Source of the DNA: Gammaproteobacteria bacterium
Lineage (GTDB): Bacteria > Pseudomonadota > Gammaproteobacteria > Pseudomonadales > Cellvibrionaceae
Length of the DNA: 64,000 nucleotides
Assembly: GCA_021151835.1 (NCBI GenBank)
Contig: JAGKWO010000018.1
Coordinates: 20,662-84,661 of the forward strand
Reading direction: 5' to 3'
The stretch's first letter is position 1. Each line of letters opens with the position of its first letter. Positions 44,064-52,323 of this stretch are shown here, one piece after another. The translations under genes and the position numbers were made by a program. The notes beneath the pieces are model-generated. The model had not been told where the DNA came from. It saw only the letters and a program-made list of their open reading frames with translations, and ran no database searches.

Positions 44064-47000
44064 TTAATAAATCAAACGGACCCTGCTGCTGCCATAGGCA
44101 TCGCGCAGACGCTGGAGTAATTCATCTTCCGGCCGGATATTCCATTGGGCACCCAGACGCATTTGTGCGCGCGCATCGCTGCGGATATAGTCGATAACCA
44201 AACCGCAGCGCGCCTCTTGTTGGGGGGATTGGCGGTAAGGTTCAAGAATCTCGGCAAAGTCGCGCGCAAAGCTTGCGGATAAAATACCGGACTCCAATTC
44301 AAGAGATAATTCCTTCACTTTTTCCTGGCGCACATCGGCAAGCAAACGCAAATTGTCGGCACTCATTTTTAACATGCCACTGAAGTCATCGTAACGAACC
44401 TGGCCACTGATAATTAACAAGCCATCCTTCAATAAAACATCGCGCGCATTATTCAAGGTTTCCGCAAAGACCGTTACATCCATGCGCCCGGTGCGATCAT
44501 CCAGGGTAACAATAGCCATATTATCGCCACGTTTGGTTTTTACGATGCGCTGGGAAATAATTAATCCGGCAATTGTCTGGTTACTTTTTTCAGGTTTTAA
44601 ATTGGCGATACGCGCACTGACCAGGTGTTCCAACTCACTTTCATATTCATCGATGGGGTGCCCGGTCAAATAAAGTCCCAGCGTTTCTTTTTCCGCGTTC
44701 AGTCGCTCTTTCATGGTCCAGGTGCGAGTGCGTCGAAAATCCGCGTAGACATCTTTTGTCGATTGCTCTTCAGCAATAACCGCACCGAATAAATCCATCA
44801 TACCGGCATTGGAATTAGCGGCCGCTTGTTCCGCCGTTTTTACCGCTTCACCCATTGAAGCAAACATCACGGCGCGATCATGGTCAATAAGATGATTGCC
44901 TGAGTCATAAGTTGGCCCCAAACGATCTGCCGCACCGGAGCGAATAATAGCTTCCAATGCGCGTTTATTTACTTTACGCGGATCAACGCGTGCGCAGAAA
45001 TCAAATAAATCCTTGAATGGCCCGCCTTCGTTACGAGCGGCAATAATGGATTCAACCGGACCTTCACCCAAACCTTTGATTGCGCCCAAACCATAAATAA
45101 TCCGGCCCGCGTCATCCACCGTAAAATGAAATTCACCGGAATTCACATCCGGCGGTAATAGTTTCAATTTCATGGTGCGGCATTCTTCGATAAAGGTAAC
45201 GACCTTATCGGTTTTATCCATGTCCGATGACATGGTTGCCGCCATAAAGTGCGCAGGGTAATGCGCTTTTAACCAGGCTGTTTGGTACGAAACAATGGCG
45301 TAAGCAGCCGAGTGCGATTTGTTAAAACCATAGCCCGCAAATTTTTCTACCAGATCGAAAATTTTAATCGCCAGCTCAGGATCAACACCCTGGTTTTTTG
45401 CACCCTCTTCAAACACCGAACGCTGCTTGGCCATTTCTTCCGGCTTTTTCTTACCCATCGCACGGCGCAACATGTCTGCACCGCCGAGCGTGTAACCGGC
45501 AAGTACCTGCGCAATTTGCATTACCTGTTCCTGGTAAACAATTACGCCGTAGGTTGGCTCCAATACCGGTTTTAACGTGTGATGCTGGAATTTTGCATCG
45601 GGATAAGCCACTTGGGCGCGGCCGTGTTTACGGTTGATAAAGTCGTCCACCATGCCCGATTCCAACGGGCCCGGGCGAAAGAGCGCCACCAATGCAATCA
45701 GGTCTTCGATATTATCCGGCTGCAAACGTTTGATCAGATCTTTCATACCGCGGGATTCCAACTGGAATACCGCGGTAGTTTCTGCGCGTTTTAATAAACC
45801 AAATGTTTTGGGATCATCAAGCGGAATCGCACTGATATCGAGTGGTGCCTCACCTTTTTTCACGCGCTGTTTATCGATCATGATGCGTGCCCAATCGATA
45901 ATCGTGAGCGTACGCAAACCGAGGAAGTCAAATTTAACAAGGCCCGCTTCTTCAACGTCGCCTTTATCAAATTGCGTAACAAGACCACTGCCGGTTTCAT
46001 CGCAAAATAAGGGTGCGAAATCGGTCAATTTTGTAGGCGCAATGACTACACCACCGGCGTGTTTACCAACGTTACGGGTGAGGCCTTCCAACTGCACGGC
46101 CATTTCCCAGATTTCACCGGCATCGCCATCTATCGCAATAAATTCTTTTAACTGTGGCTCTTCTTCCAGCGCTTGCGCGAGCGTCATACCCGGTGTGGGC
46201 GGAATCATTTTTGATAATTTATCAGCGAGGCCGTAAGACTTTCCTTGCACGCGCGCCACATCGCGCACCACCGCTTTTGCGGCCATGGTACCAAAGGTAA
46301 TAATTTGGCTTACCGCATCGCGACCGTAATTATCGGCTACGTAGGAAATAACTTTATCGCGGTTGTCCATGCAGAAATCGATATCGAAGTCGGGCATGGA
46401 AACACGTTCCGGATTGAGGAAACGTTCGAACAGTAAATCGTATTGCAGTGGGTCAAGGTCGGTAATTTTCAGTGAATAGGCAACTAATGACCCCGCCCCC
46501 GAACCACGCCCCGGCCCTACCGGGATATCGTGGTCTTTGGCCCACTGGATAAAATCCATTACGATCAGGAAGTAACCGGGGAAGCCCATCTGGATAATAA
46601 TATCCAGTTCAAAATTAATGCGATCCTCATAAACCTTGCGCCGCTCTGCATAATCAGTAGCTGATTTATCCAGGATGCGCTCAAGGCGTTCTTCCAGACC
46701 TTCATGGGAAATTTTGCGGAAAAACTCTGCCTCGGTTAAACCATCGGGCACCGGGTATTCAGGCAAAAAATATTTGCCCATTTGAATATTGATCGTACAG
46801 CGTTTTGCAATTTCGATCGTGTTCGCAATAGCTTCCGGAATATCACTGAATAATTCTGTCATTTCTTCGGCGGAGCGAAGATATTGTTGGTCGCTGTAAC
46901 GACGCTCGCGCCGTGGATCATCAAGCGTTCGCCCTTCACCGATACATACGCGCGCTTCATGCACTTCGAATTCGCTGGCTTTTAAAAACCGAACATCATT

Positions 47001-47597
47001 GGTGGCGACCACCGGGCAATTCATTTCACTGGCAAGCGCTACCGCCGCATGCAAATGGTTTTCGTCGTTTTCGCGACCAGTACGTTGCAATTCCAGATAG
47101 AAGCGATTGGGGAAATCGTGCATCCAACCGGCTAACAATTCCTGCGCCTGTGCCTGTCGCCCACCGAGTAATGCCATACCGACATCACCAAATTTTCCTC
47201 CCGAAAGTGCAATCACACCTTCGCTATATTCACTCACCCATTCACGTTGGATATAAGCAACTCCCTGTTGCTGCCCCTGCCGCCACGCGCGTGAAATTAA
47301 TTCGATAATATTTTTATAGCCTTTGTCATTCATCGCCAACAAAGTGAGTAACGTAGGCTTGCCTTCCGCATCACTACTGGCAACCCGGAAATCGCTACCG
47401 GCAATTGGTTTGACGCCCGAACCTTGAGCGGCTTTATAAAACTTGATTAGGCCATAAAAGTTGGTTTGGTCGGTAATGGCGCAGGCTGGCATATTTAATT
47501 CAGCCACACGCTTCACCAATGACTTGATTCGCACGAGGCTATCGCTCAGCGAAAATTCGGTATGTAAACGTAAATGGACAAAATTGGCAGCGGGCAT
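44064..47597 (-). CDS. dnaE: DNA polymerase III alpha subunit
   Basis: 1177 residues, the family's size. N-terminal PHP domain (FVHLRLHTEFSLSDSLV), polymerase palm with GPGRGSGAGSLVAY and the catalytic aspartates in PDFDIDFC, thumb/fingers with NVGKHAGGVVI, and a C-terminal OB fold (GLIISQRIVKTKRGDNMA). It is the replicative polymerase. It follows rnhB by 31 bp and belongs to the lpx-rnhB-dnaE-accA block. Confidence 0.98.
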   Translation of the reverse strand: MPAANFVHLRLHTEFSLSDSLVRIKSLVKRVAELNMPACAITDQTNFYGLIKFYKAAQGSGVKPIAGSDFRVASSDAEGKPTLLTLLAMNDKGYKNIIELISRAWRQGQQQGVAYIQREWVSEYSEGVIALSGGKFGDVGMALLGGRQAQAQELLAGWMHDFPNRFYLELQRTGRENDENHLHAAVALASEMNCPVVATNDVRFLKASEFEVHEARVCIGEGRTLDDPRRERRYSDQQYLRSAEEMTELFSDIPEAIANTIEIAKRCTINIQMGKYFLPEYPVPDGLTEAEFFRKISHEGLEERLERILDKSATDYAERRKVYEDRINFELDIIIQMGFPGYFLIVMDFIQWAKDHDIPVGPGRGSGAGSLVAYSLKITDLDPLQYDLLFERFLNPERVSMPDFDIDFCMDNRDKVISYVADNYGRDAVSQIITFGTMAAKAVVRDVARVQGKSYGLADKLSKMIPPTPGMTLAQALEEEPQLKEFIAIDGDAGEIWEMAVQLEGLTRNVGKHAGGVVIAPTKLTDFAPLFCDETGSGLVTQFDKGDVEEAGLVKFDFLGLRTLTIIDWARIMIDKQRVKKGEAPLDISAIPLDDPKTFGLLKRAETTAVFQLESRGMKDLIKRLQPDNIEDLIALVALFRPGPLESGMVDDFINRKHGRAQVAYPDAKFQHHTLKPVLEPTYGVIVYQEQVMQIAQVLAGYTLGGADMLRRAMGKKKPEEMAKQRSVFEEGAKNQGVDPELAIKIFDLVEKFAGYGFNKSHSAAYAIVSYQTAWLKAHYPAHFMAATMSSDMDKTDKVVTFIEECRTMKLKLLPPDVNSGEFHFTVDDAGRIIYGLGAIKGLGEGPVESIIAARNEGGPFKDLFDFCARVDPRKVNKRALEAIIRSGAADRLGPTYDSGNHLIDHDRAVMFASMGEAVKTAEQAAANSNAGMMDLFGAVIAEEQSTKDVYADFRRTRTWTMKERLNAEKETLGLYLTGHPIDEYESELEHLVSARIANLKPEKSNQTIAGLIISQRIVKTKRGDNMAIVTLDDRTGRMDVTVFAETLNNARDVLLKDGLLIISGQVRYDDFSGMLKMSADNLRLLADVRQEKVKELSLELESGILSASFARDFAEILEPYRQSPQQEARCGLVIDYIRSDARAQMRLGAQWNIRPEDELLQRLRDAYGSSRVRLIY

Positions 47598-47628
47598 AAT
47601 GGTTTTCTTGAATCGAAAATAATAAACG

Positions 47629-48243
47629 TCAGAAGAGTTGCATCTGTTCTATTTTGGCTCTTACGGGTGCATACGAGGTGCGATGTATGGGAGTAATGCC
47701 CAATTTTTCCAGCGCATCCATATGCACTTTAGTGGGATAACCTTTGTGGTCCGCAAACCCATAGCCGGGAAATTCTTTATCCAGTAAAACCATTTCGCGG
47801 TCGCGGGTAACCTTCGCCAGAATGGAAGCTGCACTGATCGCCGCCACACGGCTATCACCCTTCACCACCGCTTCTGCCTGGTACTTCCATTTTGGTAATT
47901 TATTGCCATCTACCAACACGTGTTCAGGCTGAATATGCAAACCCTGTACAGCGCGTGTCATCGCCAGCAAACTGGCCTGCAAAATATTGATCTTATCGAT
48001 TTCCGCAACCGATGCGCGCGCAACACACCAGCTTTTCGCCTTGATTTGAATTTCATCAAATAACTGTTCGCGTTTTTTTTCCGTCAGCTTTTTCGAATCA
48101 TCCAAACCGGCAATAGGATTATCAAAATCAAGAATAACGGCGGCAGCAACGACATCACCCGCAAGCGGGCCGCGCCCAACCTCATCACAACCAGCCAGTA
48201 AAATGCCGCGATAACTGGTAACAAATGGTTCCAGAATAGTCAT
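47629..48243 (-). CDS. rnhB: Ribonuclease HII
   Basis: 204 residues from the ATG at 48243, which has a GAGGTGA site; a TTG one codon earlier is less likely. GCDEVGRGPLAG with the catalytic Asp-Glu, then LDDSKKLTEKKRE and DGNKLP, and a C-terminal HKGYPTKVHMDAL. It removes RNA primers and misincorporated ribonucleotides. It starts eight bases after lpxB. Confidence 0.96.
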   Translation of the reverse strand: MTILEPFVTSYRGILLAGCDEVGRGPLAGDVVAAAVILDFDNPIAGLDDSKKLTEKKREQLFDEIQIKAKSWCVARASVAEIDKINILQASLLAMTRAVQGLHIQPEHVLVDGNKLPKWKYQAEAVVKGDSRVAAISAASILAKVTRDREMVLLDKEFPGYGFADHKGYPTKVHMDALEKLGITPIHRTSYAPVRAKIEQMQLF

Positions 48244-48251
48244 CAATCACC

Positions 48252-49400
48252 TCAGGATTTTTTACCGATCAGTTTCACGATAGCATCGGCAGCGCGCGCG
48301 CTGGCGTCGCGTTTTAGCTCATTATGCATAGCGGCAAAGGTATCGCTTAGTTGTTGTGCCTGATCGGGATTTTCAAAATAATTCATCACCGCACGACTCA
48401 GCGTTTCCGGAGTTGCCTTGTCCTGGATTAATTCAGGGACCAGCATTTTTTGGGCCAGCAAATTGGGAAGTGAAATCCAGGGCGTTTTTACCAGCCAGGA
48501 TAAAATCAAATGCGACAACGCTGCCAACCTGTAAGCAACTACCATCGGTTTTTTTAATAACAGCGCTTCAAGTGTCACTGTGCCTGATGCAACTAACACC
48601 ACATCAGCCGCCGCCATGGCTTCATGTGAATGGCCATGCACCAGCTCAATAGGAAAATCGACGTAGTCATTAAGTTCGATATGCAATTGGCGGTAGCGAT
48701 CAGAATTTGCAGCCGGGATAACAAAATGCAGGCTCGGGTCTTGTTCCAGGCAATACACTGCAGTGCGCATAAATAAATCGCCCATGCGCTCAACTTCCGA
48801 TGAACGACTACCGGGCAACAACGCGACGATCCGCCCTTCTTCCGGCAAACCCAATATTTTACGTGCCGCCACTTTATCGACCTGCATTGGAATTTCATCG
48901 GCAAGATGGTGGCCAACAAACTCGACCGGAACATTATGCTCCTGATAAAACTTTGCTTCGAAGGGTAACAGCGTCAACATTAAATCGACTGAACGCGCAA
49001 TTTTAAAAATTCTTTTTTGTCGCCACGCCCACACAGAAGGGCTGACATAATGAACGGTCTTGATGCCATTTTCTTTTAACGATGCTTCCAACGGAATCGT
49101 AAAATCAGGTGAGTCTATGCCGATAAAAACCGCCGGAGGGTTGGCGATAAAATGCTCGCGCAAAAACTTCCGGATACGCAACAATTCCGGCAGGCGCTTT
49201 AACGGCTCAATCAATCCCATCACCGCTAAACGGTCCTGGGGAAAATAGGAATGGAAACCTTCGGCCAGCATTTTTGGGCCGCCGATTCCGGAGAATTCTG
49301 CGTTAGGGAAACGGGCGCGCAACTCGCGCATCAATGCAGCGCCGAGAATATCCCCGGAGGCTTCTCCGACAACAATACCTATGTGTATGTGATCAGACAC
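48252..49400 (-). CDS. lpxB: Lipid-A-disaccharide synthase
   Basis: 382 residues from a GTG with GGAGGG upstream. GT19 family signatures: GEASGDILGAALMRELR, FSGIGGPKMLAEGF, IGIDSPDFTIPLE, VHYVSPSVWAWRQKRI and LLPGSRSSEVERM. It condenses UDP-diacylglucosamine with lipid X to give the lipid A disaccharide. It lies 49 bp after lpxA. Confidence 0.97.
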   Translation of the reverse strand: MSDHIHIGIVVGEASGDILGAALMRELRARFPNAEFSGIGGPKMLAEGFHSYFPQDRLAVMGLIEPLKRLPELLRIRKFLREHFIANPPAVFIGIDSPDFTIPLEASLKENGIKTVHYVSPSVWAWRQKRIFKIARSVDLMLTLLPFEAKFYQEHNVPVEFVGHHLADEIPMQVDKVAARKILGLPEEGRIVALLPGSRSSEVERMGDLFMRTAVYCLEQDPSLHFVIPAANSDRYRQLHIELNDYVDFPIELVHGHSHEAMAAADVVLVASGTVTLEALLLKKPMVVAYRLAALSHLILSWLVKTPWISLPNLLAQKMLVPELIQDKATPETLSRAVMNYFENPDQAQQLSDTFAAMHNELKRDASARAADAIVKLIGKKS

Positions 49401-49449
49401 AAGCCCTCCGGATTTTTTACAATGGATCTATCGCGCTGCGCGCATTGTT

Positions 49450-50220
49450 CTAGCGAACAATACCGCGTTCGGATGATTTTAAAGAATCGATTAACAATTG
49501 CAGCGGCGCGCACTCAGCGACCTGGGTATCCAACTCTGCAAGGGCCTCATCAAGGGTCAGCCCGCGGCGGTAAATGGTTTTATAAGCCCTGGTCAAAACA
49601 GCAATATCGTCTTTGGAAAAACCGCGGCGACGCAGCCCTTCCACATTGATATTTTTTGCTTCTGCCGGGCTACCATTGACCATGACATAGGCCGGAACAT
49701 CTTTGCCAATCGCCGTGCCCATTCCGGAAAAACTGTGTGCGCCGATTTTGCAAAATTGATGGACTAGGGTAAAACCGCTCAGGATTGCCCAATCGCCAAT
49801 ATGGACGTGGCCAGCCAATGCCGTATTGTTTACCAGAATGCAGTGGTTACCAATCACGCTGTCATGCCCAACGTGAACATATGCCATGAGCAGGTTGTGG
49901 CTGCCAATGGTTGTCTCACTACGATCCTGCACAGTACCGCGATGGATAGTTACACCTTCGCGGATAGTATTGTGATCGCCAATAACCAGGCGCGTGGGCT
50001 CGCCTTTGTATTTCAGATCCGGAGTGTCTTCACCAATAGAAGAAAACTGGTAAATACGATTGTGTTTACCAATCCAGGTTGGCCCTTTAATGACAACATG
50101 CGATGCAATCACACTGCCTTCACCGATTTCTACATCGGGGCCAATCACAGTCCAGGGCCCTACTTCCACATCAGCAGCAAGTTTGGCATCCGGATGAATA
50201 ATTGCAGATGGATGAATCAA
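49450..50220 (-). CDS. lpxA: UDP-N-acetylglucosamine acyltransferase
   Basis: 256 residues made of left-handed beta-helix hexapeptide repeats, with the catalytic His in LMAYVHVGHDSVIG near 125 and the C-terminal EGLRRRGFS helix. It takes the R-3-hydroxyacyl chain from ACP to UDP-GlcNAc, the first lipid A step. It appears to begin with TTG (TTG ATT CAT), since no in-frame ATG or GTG lies upstream before a stop; MIHPSAIIHP is a natural start for the family. Confidence 0.96.
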   Translation of the reverse strand: MIHPSAIIHPDAKLAADVEVGPWTVIGPDVEIGEGSVIASHVVIKGPTWIGKHNRIYQFSSIGEDTPDLKYKGEPTRLVIGDHNTIREGVTIHRGTVQDRSETTIGSHNLLMAYVHVGHDSVIGNHCILVNNTALAGHVHIGDWAILSGFTLVHQFCKIGAHSFSGMGTAIGKDVPAYVMVNGSPAEAKNINVEGLRRRGFSKDDIAVLTRAYKTIYRRGLTLDEALAELDTQVAECAPLQLLIDSLKSSERGIVR

Positions 50221-50264
50221 AATAATTTCTCACTCGTTGCTAAAATAAGGATGAATATTTCACC

Positions 50265-50702
50265 TTATATACTGCGATCCGCACAAAGAATGGTGGCAGA
50301 TGCAGCAAGAACTCCATCAACACTGGCTTTACATTCGAACTTCCAGATACCGCGCTTTTCAGACACTACACGCGATTCCAGCTGCAAACGATCACCGGGG
50401 ACAACCTGGCGCTTGAAACGAACATCATCTGCACCGGCAAACAAATAAATTGAACCGTCCTGCGGTTTTTTATTCATGGTTTTAAAACCGAGAATACCTG
50501 ACGCTTGCGCCATGGCTTCGATAATCATCACACCGGGGAATACGGGGAATTGGGGGAAATGACCGTTGAATACCGCCTCATTGATGGTGATATTTTTGTA
50601 AGCGACAATAGATTCGCCTTCAACCAACTCGACGACGCGATCCACAAGCAAAAATGGATAACGGTGAGGAAGGTATTCGCGAATTTCATTAACATCCATC
50701 AT
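50265..50702 (-). CDS. fabZ: 3-hydroxyacyl-ACP dehydratase FabZ
   Basis: About 145 residues from the ATG pair at 50702/50699; an extension to a TTG at 50717 is less likely. Hot-dog fold with LPHRYPFLLVDRV, catalytic His in FNGHFPQFPVFPG and Glu in MIIEAMAQ. It removes water from 3-hydroxyacyl-ACP during fatty acid elongation. It sits between lpxD and lpxA, competing with lpxA for 3-hydroxyacyl-ACP, the standard arrangement. Confidence 0.96.
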   Translation of the reverse strand: MMDVNEIREYLPHRYPFLLVDRVVELVEGESIVAYKNITINEAVFNGHFPQFPVFPGVMIIEAMAQASGILGFKTMNKKPQDGSIYLFAGADDVRFKRQVVPGDRLQLESRVVSEKRGIWKFECKASVDGVLAASATILCADRSI

Positions 50703-50729
50703 GGTCGATGACCCCAAGCAAAAATAAAA

Positions 50730-51758
50730 TTATTCCCCACCGCTGTTATTGCGGTCGAGTTTGATTAAACGCGTTGCCAATTTATCGAGCTGGCGAAAAC
50801 GCGCTGCGTTCTTACGCCATTCTTTGGTTGGCCCAAGCGCAGTTCCAGAAGAATAAGAGCCCGATTCAGTAATTGAACCTGTTACCAGACTCATGGCCGT
50901 AATATGTACCTTATCGGTAATTGTCAGGTGCCCGACAATACCCACTGCACCCGCAATCGTACAATATTCGCCAATAGAAGTAGTGCCAGCAATTCCTGTT
51001 TGTGCGGCAATTGCAGTACCTTTCCCAATACTGACATTATGGGCAATTTGCACCTGATTATCGATGATAACACCATCACCTATGCAGGTATTATCCAATG
51101 CACCACGATCAATACAAGTGCACGCACCTATTTCAACCTTATTACCAATCACAACACCACCCAGCTGATGAATTTTTACCCACTCACCGGCATCAGGCGC
51201 AAAACCAAATCCATCTGCACCAATCACAGCACCGCTGTGTATACGACACTCGGAACCAATACTTACACCATGGTAAATACTGACCTTGGCAGCGAGTGTT
51301 GTATTGTCTCCAATCACGCTATCGTCACCAATATAACAACCGGGCCCGATAACAACCCCGTCACCCAATTTCACTCCATCCCCTAAAACCGCAGTGGCGC
51401 CAATGGATATATTGTTACCCAACCGGCAATTAGCACCAATAACAGCGGTCGGATGGATACCGGAGAATGGAGCCCTGGATGAATCAAAAAATTTTGTTGC
51501 TTTTGCATAAGCAACATAAGGTTTTTTCACAACCAGTTTATTGCCTGCAAATTCGTCAACTAAATCAGGATGGATAAGAACAGCACCCGCAGCAGTTGCA
51601 GGCAGGTATTTTTTGTAGGCGGGATTTGCAATAAATGTTAAATCGCTGGCTGTTGCAGTTTGCAATGTAGCCAACGCACTTATTTCCTGCTGCGGGTCAC
51701 CGATTAACTCGGCGTCCAACAAGACGGCAAGATCAGCTAATAAATAAGTGCGCGCCAC
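50730..51758 (-). CDS. lpxD: UDP-3-O-(3-hydroxyacyl)glucosamine N-acyltransferase
   Basis: 342 residues from a GTG. N-terminal uridine-binding domain (about 1-100), then a left-handed beta helix with many hexapeptide repeats, catalytic His in VQIAHNVSIGKG, and a C-terminal helix. It adds the second 3-hydroxyacyl chain in lipid A synthesis. It starts 13 bp after the skp stop. Confidence 0.96.
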   Translation of the reverse strand: MARTYLLADLAVLLDAELIGDPQQEISALATLQTATASDLTFIANPAYKKYLPATAAGAVLIHPDLVDEFAGNKLVVKKPYVAYAKATKFFDSSRAPFSGIHPTAVIGANCRLGNNISIGATAVLGDGVKLGDGVVIGPGCYIGDDSVIGDNTTLAAKVSIYHGVSIGSECRIHSGAVIGADGFGFAPDAGEWVKIHQLGGVVIGNKVEIGACTCIDRGALDNTCIGDGVIIDNQVQIAHNVSIGKGTAIAAQTGIAGTTSIGEYCTIAGAVGIVGHLTITDKVHITAMSLVTGSITESGSYSSGTALGPTKEWRKNAARFRQLDKLATRLIKLDRNNSGGE

Positions 51759-51771
51759 AATAAACCTGAAC

Positions 51772-52284
51772 TTACTTGGCTTTGTTGAGCAGTTCGGTCA
51801 CTTTTGGAGTTAAATCGTTTTCCGGCTTCGCCATCATCACCGATTTAGCATCGACGATCATGGAAATATTTTCAGATTCAACCAATTGCTTTACCGCAGC
51901 TTCCAGTTTTGGGCCAAGCTCTTGCATGACTTGCTGCATTAACGCCTGCTGTTCAGATTGCAATTTTTTGCCCTGGAATTGGTAATCTTGACCCAGGCTT
52001 TGCAATTTCTTTTCTTTCTCGGCGATTTGCTCTGCACTCCACACTGATTTATTTTTTTGATATTCAGCTTGCAGGGCTTTAATGTCGGCTGTCAGGCCAT
52101 CCAGTTTTGCTTTGGCAGCAGCAAACTCAGCGCTTTTTTGCAGCTTATCAAACTTTGCCTTGGCAGCAGCGGTACCCATCACAGCAGCCGTTGGATCAAG
52201 CACAACCACTTTACCCTGCGCCCAGGACACAGCAGATACCAGTGATAATGCCATCACCGCGAATAGTTTTTGTGTAACAGTCAC
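51772..52284 (-). CDS. skp: Periplasmic chaperone Skp/OmpH
   Basis: 170 residues from a GTG with AAGAGGAAA upstream. Signal peptide ending VSWAQG, then a small beta part and a long helical hairpin rich in Lys, Gln and Glu (KFDKLQKSAEFAAAKAKL...), the tentacle of Skp. It holds unfolded outer-membrane proteins on their way to the BAM complex. It follows bamA by 39 bp, as usual. Confidence 0.93.
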   Translation of the reverse strand: MTVTQKLFAVMALSLVSAVSWAQGKVVVLDPTAAVMGTAAAKAKFDKLQKSAEFAAAKAKLDGLTADIKALQAEYQKNKSVWSAEQIAEKEKKLQSLGQDYQFQGKKLQSEQQALMQQVMQELGPKLEAAVKQLVESENISMIVDAKSVMMAKPENDLTPKVTELLNKAK

Positions 52285-52323
52285 AATCTTTTCCTCTTAA
52301 ATAATCAGATAAAACATTTATTG

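Noticed and set aside
45634..46236. 200-codon frame antisense to dnaE
   Set aside because: Shadow frame of a highly conserved gene with no homology or start signals.
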